A stretch of DNA of 64,000 nucleotides. Source: an uncultured Verrucomicrobiota bacterium. Its GTDB lineage: Bacteria > Verrucomicrobiota > Verrucomicrobiae > Verrucomicrobiales > DEV007. The position numbers were made by a program, and so were the translations under genes. Positions 33,898 through 42,807 of this stretch are shown here, piece after piece. The notes beneath the pieces are model-generated. The model was not told the DNA's origin. It was given only the letters and a program-made list of their open reading frames with translations, and ran no database searches. Each line of letters opens with the position of its first letter. Position 1 is the first letter of the stretch. The stretch is from assembly GCA_902591645.1 (NCBI GenBank), contig CACJBM010000001.1, positions 37,389 to 101,388 on the forward strand, read 5' to 3'.

Positions 33898-35079
33898 ATG
33901 AGTAATGTTCTTCACAATGACACGGTTTGGAATAACAAGCGGTTCGCCCGGCTCTTCTGGGCTCATACTATAAGTCTTGTAGGAACGGCTATTGGGACGG
34001 CAGCCATTGCTTTATTAGCTGAAGATTTGAGTGAAGGGTCGGGCCCTAGAGTCTTAGGGTACACATTAACGATTCGGATAATTGTATTTCTTTTTCTGGG
34101 GCCGTTCGCAGGGTCCCTGTCTGAACGCATTGGAAGAAAATTACAGATGATAGTTTCAGATATTTTACGTGCACTGGTGATGGTCTCACTTTTCTTTGTG
34201 AACGCGGAGTGGCAGCTTTATTTTTTGGCTTTTGTTTTGCATTTAAGCTCTGCTCTTTTTACCCCGATTTACAAATCTATCATTCCAGGTGTTGTCGGCG
34301 AAAAACTTTATCCTAAGGCCTTAGCATATGGGACCGTTGCTTATAATATTTCTGACATTTTAGGAATGTTGGCTGGAGGTCTTTTGATTTTTTATTTTGG
34401 TTTTGAGATTGGGTTTGGAGTCGATGCTGCCAGTTTTCTTTTGAGTGCAGGGCTGATTGCCATTGTTCCTTTTTCTTCGGCGGGTAGAAAAAAAGAAAAG
34501 CAAAGGACAAAAGTGTTTTTCGGAATTCGACGAATGTTTGCTGTACCTGAGTTGAGAAGATCTTTGATGTTATCTCTTCAGGTGAGCATCGTTGGAGGCT
34601 TGGCTATAGTTACGACTGCCGGCTATGTGAAAAATGAGCTCCAAATGGAGGAAGCCTTTTATCCAGTAGCAATGGCTGTAATGGGTATAGGTGCCATGGT
34701 CGCATCGCTCTATTACGTACGTTGCGGTTCGGGCACGCAAAAAACTTGGGGTAACATTATATTACCTATTTTTTTAATCATTTTAGCGGCCAGTGCACTT
34801 TTTAAGTTCTATTTTGTACTATTGATCGCTTGGTTGATTTCCGGTGCAGGTCAGGGTGTATTTGGAATTATCTCCAACAATCTTTTGGCTCAGAACAGCG
34901 ATGAAAATGAGCGCCCTCATATCTATGCGGCACAGTTTGCTTTGAGCCATGCAGGCTGGGGACTCAGTTATCCTCTGTGTGGAGTGCTTGCCTCGGTCTA
35001 TTCTTTTGCCGCGGCATCATGGGCGTGTCTGGGGCTCATGCTCTTAACTATGGTCCCTATGATAGGCAGGCGGTCTTAA
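33898..35079 (+). CDS. Major facilitator superfamily transporter
   Basis: 393 aa, about 12 transmembrane segments. SLSERIGRKLQMIVSDI after helix 2 is the classic MFS loop (GRKxxxxxSD). SLVGTAIGTAAIALLA and ALFTPIYKSIIPGVVGE fit the enterobactin-exporter/MFS_3 group, usually drug or siderophore efflux. The start ATG is 58 bp after the OmpA-like gene. Its stop codon abuts the stop of the converging PQQ-propeller gene with no base between them. Confidence 0.9.
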   Translation: MSNVLHNDTVWNNKRFARLFWAHTISLVGTAIGTAAIALLAEDLSEGSGPRVLGYTLTIRIIVFLFLGPFAGSLSERIGRKLQMIVSDILRALVMVSLFFVNAEWQLYFLAFVLHLSSALFTPIYKSIIPGVVGEKLYPKALAYGTVAYNISDILGMLAGGLLIFYFGFEIGFGVDAASFLLSAGLIAIVPFSSAGRKKEKQRTKVFFGIRRMFAVPELRRSLMLSLQVSIVGGLAIVTTAGYVKNELQMEEAFYPVAMAVMGIGAMVASLYYVRCGSGTQKTWGNIILPIFLIILAASALFKFYFVLLIAWLISGAGQGVFGIISNNLLAQNSDENERPHIYAAQFALSHAGWGLSYPLCGVLASVYSFAAASWACLGLMLLTMVPMIGRRS

Positions 35080-36342
35080 TTAGTTTAAGTCAAGGCAGGC
35101 TGCTTCGGCAGTGCTACGTATTAGTACTTTTCCATCAGAGAAGATTGGTGATGACCAGCACTTCCCATTAATGACTTTGTCTAATCTAGAGATTTCTTCG
35201 TAATTTTTCGGAGATGCTTTCACGAGGGTAAGTTGTCCCATGTCCCCCAGGCAAATGAGTGTATCGTTAGCTAGGCAAACGCCCGCTGGCCCGTATCCGG
35301 ACTTTTCCCACATCACTTTTCCTGTCTTAAGTTCTACACATTTTAAGGGGCCGTCCCCGTACTCCTTGAAGCCAAACATTCCATAAAGGTAACCGTCTTT
35401 TACGAGCGGGGTGCTCCAATGATTTGTGACTGGCTTATTGCCTTCAAGGAACCATAATTCTTTAGTGTTGTTGTTTTTTGAAACTTGAATCGCTGTCGAT
35501 CCGACTCCGTAACCCGCTGCAAAATAAACGATATCCTTTTCGATAACGGCAGAAGCAGCAGTAGATACTTTGTAAGGAAATTTATGCATCCATAGCTGCT
35601 TGCCGTTAGCGGAGTTGACGGACACTATTCCTTTCTGAGTAAAAAATAGAATCTGTCGCTGGTCATTAATTGTTGCTGCCACCGGGGTCGAGTGAGTCAT
35701 GAGGTAATCACCGGATTTCCATTTAATTTTTCCAGTTATTTTATCAAAAGCTAAGAAAGATTCTCCGGGCCCACCTCCCTGAATAATAACCATATCTTTT
35801 TCGATTAGGGGAGCAGAGGCGTTTTCCCAACGGATATTGCGCCCTTTGTGATCTTTGGCTACTTCAACGGACCAGATTTCAGATCCGTCCTTCGCGGAGA
35901 GACAAATCAAGAGCATGTCGCTCGTGTAGGCATAGATTTTACCTTCTGAGTAAGAGGGTGTGGTCCTTGGTCCATCACCTCCCTTATTGTTAGGAGCTCC
36001 AGCATTGCCTCCTCCATTATCGACTCGCCAAAGATCTAGGTTTGCTTTCCATCGAGTTTCTCCTGTCTCAGCATCAAATGAAACACAGACTTCGCTCGGG
36101 ATTCCGTCAATTTCTTCGCTGATTGTTGTATAGGCTGCACCCTCTGCCAGAATCATTGAACTGAACCCTGTGGGTGTCTTGACTCCCCATAATTGCTTTG
36201 GTTTTTTGAGTTTCCAGTCGGTGTTGTTAATCTTTTCTTGAGTCGTTCTGTCCGAGTTTGCTCCGTGGTATTGGGGCCAGTCTGCTGCTAAGACTGATGA
36301 ACAGAACATTAGGGTTGATATTATTAAGAGCGAAGTATTCAT
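35080..36342 (-). CDS. Secreted PQQ-like beta-propeller protein
   Basis: From the ATG at 36342 the protein is 420 aa with a signal peptide (MNTSLLIISTLMFCSSVLAA); a GTG at 36366 is less likely. PQYHGANSDRTTQE is the WPxxxGPNR-type opening of PVC PQQ-propellers. Blades include CVSFDAETGETRW, LICLSAKDGSEIWSV, FLAFDKITGKIKWKSGD, VSVNSANGKQLWMHKF and VELKTGKVMWE. There are no clear PQQ-dehydrogenase catalytic residues, so it could be a binding or assembly protein as in BamB. It converges with the MFS gene. Confidence 0.9.
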   Translation of the reverse strand: MNTSLLIISTLMFCSSVLAADWPQYHGANSDRTTQEKINNTDWKLKKPKQLWGVKTPTGFSSMILAEGAAYTTISEEIDGIPSEVCVSFDAETGETRWKANLDLWRVDNGGGNAGAPNNKGGDGPRTTPSYSEGKIYAYTSDMLLICLSAKDGSEIWSVEVAKDHKGRNIRWENASAPLIEKDMVIIQGGGPGESFLAFDKITGKIKWKSGDYLMTHSTPVAATINDQRQILFFTQKGIVSVNSANGKQLWMHKFPYKVSTAASAVIEKDIVYFAAGYGVGSTAIQVSKNNNTKELWFLEGNKPVTNHWSTPLVKDGYLYGMFGFKEYGDGPLKCVELKTGKVMWEKSGYGPAGVCLANDTLICLGDMGQLTLVKASPKNYEEISRLDKVINGKCWSSPIFSDGKVLIRSTAEAACLDLN

Positions 36343-36465
36343 ACTATTATTAATGTTAGTCTTCACAGTTCGAGGTCAAGTGTAATGTGAGCGGTTGATA
36401 GATCTTTATTCAATAATCAGAGCCTCTGGGCTGGTCAAACTCTAATTAATTATCTATTATCAGCC

Positions 36466-38649
36466 ATGCATTTTTTTATTTATTTGGTTCTTTTCCTCAT
36501 TTTCGGTAACGCTGCTCTCAGGGCTGATGAAGAATCGGCCAAGGCCTTTGCTGATGATCGTCCGAACATTATTTTCTTTCTTACTGATGATCAGAGGAAT
36601 GATTTTCTGGGTTGTACGGGTCATCCCATTATTAAAACACCAAACATTGATGAATTGGCCAGTGAGGGGCGACTTTTCGAGAATGCGTTTGTTAGTACTT
36701 CGATTTGCGCAGCGAGCAGAGCCACTCTATTGACTGGCCTGTATGAGCGCACTCACCGGTTCACCTTTGGAACTCCGCCAGTCGCTAGCCTGCATACGAA
36801 TCAAAGCTACCCAGCACTCCTCAGAAAAGATGGATACCTGACTGGATTCATTGGTAAGTGGGGAATAAAGGTTCGGAAAGGAGCAAGAGAAGCTATGTTT
36901 GATAGTTTTGTTCCCTTGAACCGTAGTCCTTACTTCCATAAGCAGAAGGACGGTTCTTTGAGGCATGAGACGCAAGTCGCGGCCGACAAAGCGATCGAAT
37001 TTTTGAGCAGGGCCAAGAAAGATGCTCAGCCATTTTGCTTGAGCGTTAGCTTCAATGCGTCTCACGCTGAGGATGGTGATAAGAAGAACCATTTCCCTTA
37101 TCCTAAGGTTGTTGGTTCTCTTTATGAGGGGGTTAAAATGCCCGATCCTAGGCTGTCTGATCCGGCCGTCTTTGAGTCGCAACCAGAGTTCTTACGCAAA
37201 TCAATGAATAGGGACCGTTATTTTTGGCGTTGGGACACTGAAGAGAAATATCAGCATAACATGAGAAACTATCTCCGTATGATCAGCGGCATTGATCATG
37301 CGATCGGCCGCGTCATTGATGAGTTGGATTCCTTGGGCATGGCCAAAAACACAGTCATTATCTATATGGCTGACAATGGTTACTACGCAGCTTCGCGTGG
37401 ATTTGCCGGTAAATGGTCTCATTACGAAGAGTCGCAGCGAGTCCCTCTAATTATTTTTGATCCTAGGGCCAAAAAAGAAAACCGCGGCAAACGAGATAAG
37501 AGCATTGCTTTGAACGTGGATGTTGCACCTACCATTGTTGCCTTGGCCGGTGCCCGCCTTCCTGAAAGTTATCAGGGAAGGTCCTTGAGTCTGGCCCTCA
37601 GTGGCAAGGCTGGAAAGGCTGCACCGTCTGACTTTTTCTGTGAGCATCGAATGAATAATAGATCCATTCCTAAATGGGAAGGTGTTCGAGGCCACCGCTA
37701 CAAGTATGCGCGGTACTATGAGCAGGAACCCCCATACGAGTTTCTCCATGACCTTGAATCAGACCCAATGGAGTTGAAGAATTTGGTATCAGATCCGAAC
37801 CATAAGGAAAAATTAGATGAGCTTCGCAAGAGATGCTCATTGCTCAGTGCAAAGTATGATAATCAGGCGAAGAATGATTCCAGAAAGGCACTAAGGAGTG
37901 TTCAGTTTGGGCTCCTTGACGGGGGCAAGAAGGCGAGCGGAGAGGAGGCCATTCAAGAAGCTTTGGCACTCGATCCAGGGAGCCATGAAGCATTAATTGC
38001 TCGTGCAGATTTAAATGAAAGGGCAGGTAAATTTGGGAAAGCTCTCGTTGATCTGGATACTTTGGTGAAGGCATTGCCTGGAGTGGATCAGCTCCGCCAG
38101 AGGCGAGGCGTCACTCGATTCTTTAATGGAGACATGAAAGGATCAATTGAGGATTTCGACGCGTATCTTAAAAATAATCCGGCCCGTGAGCCCCATCACT
38201 GGCAGCGCGGACTAGCTTATTATTATGCTGAAGAATTTGCTAAGGGAGTGGATCAGTTCGAGATCCATCAGGATGTGAATTCAAATGACGTGGAAAATGC
38301 CGTCTGGCATTTTCTGTGCGTGAATAGGATTAAGGGCTTTGAGGAAGCAAAAAAGAGTCTCATCGATATTAAAGGTGATGGCCGAGTGCCGATGGCACAG
38401 GTCCAGAAACTCTTTGCAGGTGAACTTGAGCCTAAAGATGTGCTCGATGCTGCGAATGCAGGTGACCCGACCCCGGACGACTTACGTAATCGACTCTGCT
38501 ATGCTCACCTTTACTTGGGCTTGTACTTTGAGGCTAAGGGCGATGCGAAAAAGTCTCTCGTTCATATCCGGAAATCAGCGATCGACTATGCGATGCCTCA
38601 TTATATGGGTGAAGTGTCGCGTGTGCATTTGCGAGCGAGAACTAAATAG
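36466..38649 (+). CDS. Secreted arylsulfatase-type sulfatase fused to a TPR-like C-terminus
   Basis: 727 aa with a signal peptide (residues 1-20). RPNIIFFLTDDQRND begins the sulfatase fold (Asp41-Asp42 metal site). SICAASRATLLTGLY has Cys81 in the CxASR formylglycine motif, so an anaerobic or FGE maturation step is implied; no maturase gene lies in the window. GKWGIKVRKG, HAIGRVIDELDSLG and MADNGYYAASRGFAGKW complete the active site. After about residue 470 come TPR-like helical repeats (EALALDPGSHEALIARADL; GDMKGSIEDFDAYLKNNP). A C-terminal TPR is uncommon for secreted sulfatases. It probably desulfates algal polysaccharide. Confidence 0.92.
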   Translation: MHFFIYLVLFLIFGNAALRADEESAKAFADDRPNIIFFLTDDQRNDFLGCTGHPIIKTPNIDELASEGRLFENAFVSTSICAASRATLLTGLYERTHRFTFGTPPVASLHTNQSYPALLRKDGYLTGFIGKWGIKVRKGAREAMFDSFVPLNRSPYFHKQKDGSLRHETQVAADKAIEFLSRAKKDAQPFCLSVSFNASHAEDGDKKNHFPYPKVVGSLYEGVKMPDPRLSDPAVFESQPEFLRKSMNRDRYFWRWDTEEKYQHNMRNYLRMISGIDHAIGRVIDELDSLGMAKNTVIIYMADNGYYAASRGFAGKWSHYEESQRVPLIIFDPRAKKENRGKRDKSIALNVDVAPTIVALAGARLPESYQGRSLSLALSGKAGKAAPSDFFCEHRMNNRSIPKWEGVRGHRYKYARYYEQEPPYEFLHDLESDPMELKNLVSDPNHKEKLDELRKRCSLLSAKYDNQAKNDSRKALRSVQFGLLDGGKKASGEEAIQEALALDPGSHEALIARADLNERAGKFGKALVDLDTLVKALPGVDQLRQRRGVTRFFNGDMKGSIEDFDAYLKNNPAREPHHWQRGLAYYYAEEFAKGVDQFEIHQDVNSNDVENAVWHFLCVNRIKGFEEAKKSLIDIKGDGRVPMAQVQKLFAGELEPKDVLDAANAGDPTPDDLRNRLCYAHLYLGLYFEAKGDAKKSLVHIRKSAIDYAMPHYMGEVSRVHLRARTK

Positions 38650-38686
38650 CATTCCCAAACTTTATAAGATCAGTAATTAAAAGGTC

Positions 38687-38715
38687 TTGCAGGGGATCTA
38701 GCGCTGATTTATTAT
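38687..38715 (+). promoter_or_regulatory. Candidate promoter for tRNA-Ala
   Basis: TTGCAG (38687-38692, 3 of 6) and TATTAT (38710-38715, 5 of 6) are 17 bp apart. Transcription would start around 38722, about 40 nt before the tRNA. Only the -10 element is convincing. Confidence 0.3.
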
Positions 38716-38761
38716 CCAATTTCTCACTACTTTTCGTAGAAGTCATAAGCTTAAAAGGAAA

Positions 38762-38834
38762 GGGGTGTTAGCTCAGTTGGTAGAGCGCTTCAATGGCATT
38801 GAAGAGGTCATCGGTTCGATTCCGTTACACTCCA
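38762..38834 (+). tRNA. tRNA-Ala (anticodon GGC)
   Basis: A full cloverleaf of 73 nt. The acceptor stem GGGGTGT (38762-38768) pairs with ACACTCC (38827-38833) with one G-U pair and discriminator A. The D arm is GCTC...GAGC, the anticodon stem CTTCA/TGAAG encloses GGC at 38795-38797, and the T loop is TTCGATT. The T stem has one U-U mismatch. CCA is not encoded. The anticodon reads GCC/GCU. Confidence 0.96.
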
Positions 38835-38838
38835 CTTA

Positions 38839-38859
38839 AGCCTTTTTTCCTAAAAGGCT
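38839..38859 (+). terminator. Hairpin terminator after tRNA-Ala
   Basis: AGCCTTTT and AAAAGGCT form an 8-bp stem with a 5-nt loop, starting 4 nt after the tRNA. There is no long T-run after it, but it is well placed. Confidence 0.55.
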
Positions 38860-38906
38860 CATGGTTTTAAATACATACGCAACCCGTAAATTCAAAGGAT
38901 TTGCCA

Positions 38907-39500
38907 TTAAAGATCATTAAGATCTATAGGTTCGCGTCCAAGTTTCTTTTGTTTTAATAGGGCGCGTGACTCTAACCAGAATTGTTCATTGTCGCTGAAT
39001 TCATAGGTTAAGGTGACCAGATCCCAAGGTTCCTTCAGTGAGGTATTTGTTTTTAAGGTCAGTCTTATTGTTTCCAATTTGTCCTCACGATCAGTGAATG
39101 TCCAAGTGTTCCAACGAGAAGAATAAGAGTTTTTTCCGGCATTTATTTGATTCGTGGAATTTGGATCCCCATATTTGGTTTTGAGAGCTTCTGTGTAGCG
39201 ATCATAAAAATCTTTAGATATAGAATTCTTTTTCCCGTTATTTTCTAATCGTTTATTTACTTGGATTTGGACTAATCCATATTTTTTTGTAATTCCTACA
39301 AGGACAGTTGAGTTCCAATCCTTATATTTCTTTGGGAGGTTAGTGGCTTTGTATTCGGCTGGAACAGTTTTTGATTTTTCTAATTTTATCCCTGATTTTT
39401 TAATACCCTCAACGGTCATGCCGTATTCAAAACCAAATGGACCGGCCTGAGTAGTGGCGATCAAAATCAGAAAAGCAAATGACTTGATTGGCGTTTTCAT
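38907..39500 (-). CDS. Secreted hypothetical protein
   Basis: 197 aa with a signal peptide (MKTPIKSFAFLILIATTQAG). After it comes FGFEYGMTVEGIKKSGIKLE, an opening seen in small secreted proteins that read 'FGxxxGMsxeeV' at the start. The body has alternating charged and hydrophobic strands and ends KKLGREPIDLNDL. There is no catalytic motif and I cannot name a family. It stands alone after tRNA-Ala on the opposite strand. Confidence 0.7.
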   Translation of the reverse strand: MKTPIKSFAFLILIATTQAGPFGFEYGMTVEGIKKSGIKLEKSKTVPAEYKATNLPKKYKDWNSTVLVGITKKYGLVQIQVNKRLENNGKKNSISKDFYDRYTEALKTKYGDPNSTNQINAGKNSYSSRWNTWTFTDREDKLETIRLTLKTNTSLKEPWDLVTLTYEFSDNEQFWLESRALLKQKKLGREPIDLNDL

Positions 39501-39689
39501 TCTTAAATCCTAACAAAGCAATTTCATGTGATCGAGTACAATCGGTCAATTGCAGGAGTAATTTTATTTATAAGGATCAAAATCCTTTCGATCCTTATAA
39601 GGAAAATAATTTAGAGAAATATCTTGTTTCTACTACGCCTGATACTCTTAGTATAAGTTCCATAAAAATTATACAGCGTAATTGTCGAA

Positions 39690-40727
39690 TCATTCTTCCA
39701 GGATGCGAAGGAATCCTCTGGTTCCTGTGGCGGGATAACTCATTTCGATTCTAGAATCTTTGCCTGCAATGCCAGATTCGAGGACTTCCCAATTCAATAA
39801 ATTACTAGATTTTTCGATTACGTAGGACTTACCGTTTTCGGTAGAGAAGCTAAGGAGAAGTTGATCGATAGGGCCTGAGGGAAAATGAGTAGCTCGTATA
39901 CTAGGGACTAGTGATCCTGTCTTTTTGGATGGAGGATCAGGAAATTTAACTACACTATCTAGCCACTCGAGATAACGGGAAACTCGTGTCTGGTAATCAT
40001 AAGCGCCGTACTGTCCGACCTTAATTCCTTTTGGACCATCGCCCCATGAATTAAGTCCTGCGATATAACGGACACCGCGGATATGCATGAAGGCAGGGCA
40101 ACCACTATCGCCCGCGGCTCCTACACCCTCTAACTTGGTGATGCCCTTTTCTTCAGGGCGTTCAAATAATATTTCAATGAAGTGGTCATCGACCTTGGTC
40201 ACAATGTTTGTACATTTCCGCAGTTTACCGTCATTTTTAGCACCTCGTTCTCCTCTTAACCCGGTCGCGGTGACTCCACGGCCGACCAATGTGATTGAGG
40301 TGCCTTTTTCATCGCTTCCGCGGTAAATAGGGAAGGGAGTAACATTCTTTACAGGCTTCTTCAGACGCAATAAAGCAATATCATATTCATCGCGTCTTTT
40401 CTTCCATTTTGGGTGCGGGATAATCTCGGAAACGGAATTGGGGGTTTTGTTAATGATCAGAGGGGCACCTTCATTCATATCGGCTGCGCAGTGGGCGACG
40501 GTCAGAAGAAAAGATTCGTGAACGAGTGTGCCTATGCAGTCTCCCTTTTCAATGAGATCGACTAGTGCTGGATAGTCGGCATCATCTACGACGTAGTCGG
40601 CATCATCGCGATCATCACGAATGATTATAGCCTCTGCCTCTTGAGTTATTTTTAAGCTAAGGACCAACACTATTGCGTACATTATTAAATGTTCTCGCAG
40701 GAACGTTCTTGCAATTTTGTTAGACAT
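39690..40727 (-). CDS. Secreted trypsin-like serine protease with C-terminal module
   Basis: 345 aa. An N-terminal hydrophobic segment (residues 14-26) acts as signal. The chymotrypsin-fold triad is complete: His79 in LLTVAHC, Asp116 in EYDIALLRL and Ser208 in AAGDSGCP. After about residue 265 a short C-terminal module begins (LLLSFSTENGKSYVIEKSSN) and ends FLRILEE. Very similar ends occur on the CotH protein and the 53086-54081 protein. An odd acidic DDRDDADYVVDDADY stretch precedes the protease domain. It shares the minus strand with the lipoprotein and WA-repeat genes. Confidence 0.9.
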   Translation of the reverse strand: MSNKIARTFLREHLIMYAIVLVLSLKITQEAEAIIIRDDRDDADYVVDDADYPALVDLIEKGDCIGTLVHESFLLTVAHCAADMNEGAPLIINKTPNSVSEIIPHPKWKKRRDEYDIALLRLKKPVKNVTPFPIYRGSDEKGTSITLVGRGVTATGLRGERGAKNDGKLRKCTNIVTKVDDHFIEILFERPEEKGITKLEGVGAAGDSGCPAFMHIRGVRYIAGLNSWGDGPKGIKVGQYGAYDYQTRVSRYLEWLDSVVKFPDPPSKKTGSLVPSIRATHFPSGPIDQLLLSFSTENGKSYVIEKSSNLLNWEVLESGIAGKDSRIEMSYPATGTRGFLRILEE

Positions 40728-40737
40728 TTATAGGGCT

Positions 40738-41172
40738 CTATAACTTTTCAATGGGTTCGCCACTTTTGTTCCAATGCTTTACGGAAATGCTTTTTCCTTC
40801 CTTGAAATTTTCTTCAGATTGTTTTTGTCCATTCTCATACCAAATGAACCATAGACCATCATATTGTCCGCCCTTGAGAGTGCCTTCAGCACTTAGATGC
40901 CCACTTGGATATTCAGCATAGACTTTTCCACTAAAAGGTATTTCTGAATCTTTGGAGCAGAACAGGCCTTCCGGATCTGTAATTAAGTCCTGCATGTTAA
41001 CTGATCCCTTAGGTGGCAAGGGCCTTGGTCGGCTAGGGTTTACCTGCTCCTCGTCAACTATATCAGTGATGCCTTTTCCTTGATTCGGTCTTTTGTTTTC
41101 AGTAGTAGTATTTTCTTTTTTACAACTAGCAAGAATCCATAACAGAGACAGTAGTACTGATAAAATTTTCAT
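40738..41172 (-). CDS. Lipoprotein with MORN-like (YwqK-type) repeats
   Basis: 144 aa. MKILSVLLSLLWILASC is a lipoprotein signal with the lipobox Cys at 17. A proline-rich linker follows, then MORN-variant repeats: YPSGHLSAEGTLKGGQYDGL and WYENGQKQSEENFKEGKSI. Such repeats are often labelled YwqK-family antitoxin, but nothing here suggests a toxin-antitoxin pair. It lies 14 bp after the WA-repeat gene and 10 bp before the protease gene, so all three probably share a transcript. Confidence 0.8.
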   Translation of the reverse strand: MKILSVLLSLLWILASCKKENTTTENKRPNQGKGITDIVDEEQVNPSRPRPLPPKGSVNMQDLITDPEGLFCSKDSEIPFSGKVYAEYPSGHLSAEGTLKGGQYDGLWFIWYENGQKQSEENFKEGKSISVKHWNKSGEPIEKL

Positions 41173-41186
41173 AGACTACTACATTT

Positions 41187-42683
41187 TCAGTCAGTCTTGG
41201 AGCTTTCCGAAGGTTTAGGGGGAGTCTGAGGTGTTCCGAGTATGTCCTGAAATTTTTCACGTTGTCTGGCACTAAGATCAGTGGCCTGAAGTGCAGATCG
41301 TGCTGCATTGGGATCAGTCTCATGCCATCTTTCAATTACTTCACCCATCAGATGTGTCTGATACCCATCGTTTCCAATACTATTGGCCCATGAGAGAGCT
41401 GAAGCGGGATCGCTACCTGATATGTTCCTTACTAGTTCTCCAGCTGCGGCGTCCCGAGCCTCTCCTGCCGGCATTTCGGCAATCCATTCGCTGGCGGTCA
41501 GACTATCGGACCTGAGCCACCTTCCGGCGACCCTTTCAACTGCTTGTCGGCGGATATTGTCTGATTCAGGAAGTTCCATAGCCCATTCTGCTGCTGCTTG
41601 AGGATTGGAATGGGCCCACCTCTCAGCAACTCTTTCAGCTGCTTCTCGCTGGATGTGTTGTGATTCAGGAAGTTCGAGGACCCACTCAGCGGCTTCAGCT
41701 GGATTCGCTGTGGCCCAACGCCCCGCGAGTTCTCTTGCGATGTCTCTGTGAATACTTTCTCGGGTGCCTTGACTCGACAAGGATGATGATATTTCAGAAA
41801 AAACCTCCGCGGCTTCTTTTGGATTGTAGGCGGAAATTTCCTCAATGATGGACATTGTGGCTCTGTCCCTGTTTTCGCCTTCCATTCCTAATGCCCATGC
41901 TAAACTTTCCGATGTTTCCTGCCTTGCCCAGCGCCGTGCAACGCTTTCAATTACGGAGTGCCTTTCGTAGGGATCTGTGATTTCGAGAGCAAACGCGCTC
42001 GCCTCAGCAGGGTCTGTTCTGGCCCAGACGTCCGTTGATCCTCTCAGAGCCCGTTCGCGGTGAGCAGGGTCTATCAGACTCATGGCCCAATCGAGGGCCG
42101 CTGACTGGTCCTGTTCTGCCCAGATATGTGCAGCGGCATGGACCCAGTCAAGGGTGCGCTGAGATTTTGGGATTTGTGTCACATAACTCGCAGCGCCGAC
42201 CGGATCAGTGTGTGCCCATTCGTGGACGATTCTTTCCATTGCTCTTGACTGTTCGGAAGGGACTAATGTATCGGTCCAAGCGAGGGCGGATCTCGGATCC
42301 TTTCGTCCCCAGTGCGATGCGACCCGTTCGATGAATTCTCGACGTTTCTTTCCGGGTGGTAACTGGCTAAGTAATGAGGAAATAGTTGAAGCGTCAATTC
42401 GTTTACCTCTTTCTATTTGCTCAATGACGTACCTGACCGGATCCTTTTCAAGTATCTCCAAAGGGTCTTCTTCATGGTCAGAGTCATCATCCTTTTGCCG
42501 GTCCCTTTTCTTTAGGTTCCTATTCGAAAAGCCATTACCTTGATCTTCAGATGATATTTTTTCCCCATATTTTGGATTTGTCTCAGATGCGGATTCTTTA
42601 GAAGAGAAAAGTAACCGGTCAGTAATCATGCCGAAACCGAACGATGCTATTGCAATAATTAGCAGGCCTGCCTTGTAGTTCAT
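41187..42683 (-). CDS. Membrane-anchored protein with tandem WA-type helical repeats
   Basis: 498 aa from the ATG at 42683 (a GTG two codons earlier is possible). An N-terminal hydrophobic anchor (residues 3-23, KAGLLIIAIASFGFGMITD) is followed by a charged linker with SNRNLKKRDRQKDDDSDHEED. From about residue 100 to 470 run about eleven repeats of roughly 30 residues of the type R-W-A-x-x-D-P-x-x-A-x-x-W-A-x-x-L-P, e.g. RWATANPAEAAEWVLELPES and RWAHSNPQAAAEWAMELPES. Two neighbouring repeats are very similar at DNA level, implying recent internal duplication. Similar proteins occur in Verrucomicrobia; function is unknown. An alpha-solenoid scaffold is likely. Confidence 0.82.
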   Translation of the reverse strand: MNYKAGLLIIAIASFGFGMITDRLLFSSKESASETNPKYGEKISSEDQGNGFSNRNLKKRDRQKDDDSDHEEDPLEILEKDPVRYVIEQIERGKRIDASTISSLLSQLPPGKKRREFIERVASHWGRKDPRSALAWTDTLVPSEQSRAMERIVHEWAHTDPVGAASYVTQIPKSQRTLDWVHAAAHIWAEQDQSAALDWAMSLIDPAHRERALRGSTDVWARTDPAEASAFALEITDPYERHSVIESVARRWARQETSESLAWALGMEGENRDRATMSIIEEISAYNPKEAAEVFSEISSSLSSQGTRESIHRDIARELAGRWATANPAEAAEWVLELPESQHIQREAAERVAERWAHSNPQAAAEWAMELPESDNIRRQAVERVAGRWLRSDSLTASEWIAEMPAGEARDAAAGELVRNISGSDPASALSWANSIGNDGYQTHLMGEVIERWHETDPNAARSALQATDLSARQREKFQDILGTPQTPPKPSESSKTD

Positions 42684-42807
42684 ATTCACTCGCTCAGTTC
42701 GTTCGATTAAATTAATGTAGAGGAACCCTATTTTCTATCTCTTTGAAGAAAGTGTCAATGCTCTGCTGGGTTGTAATATGATAGCAGACTATGTTAGTCT
42801 TTATAAT

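Noticed and set aside
40738..41172. MORN/YwqK-like lipoprotein as an antitoxin of a toxin-antitoxin pair
   Set aside because: No toxin-like partner is next to it, and the lipoprotein signal puts it in the envelope; the family label is a legacy name.
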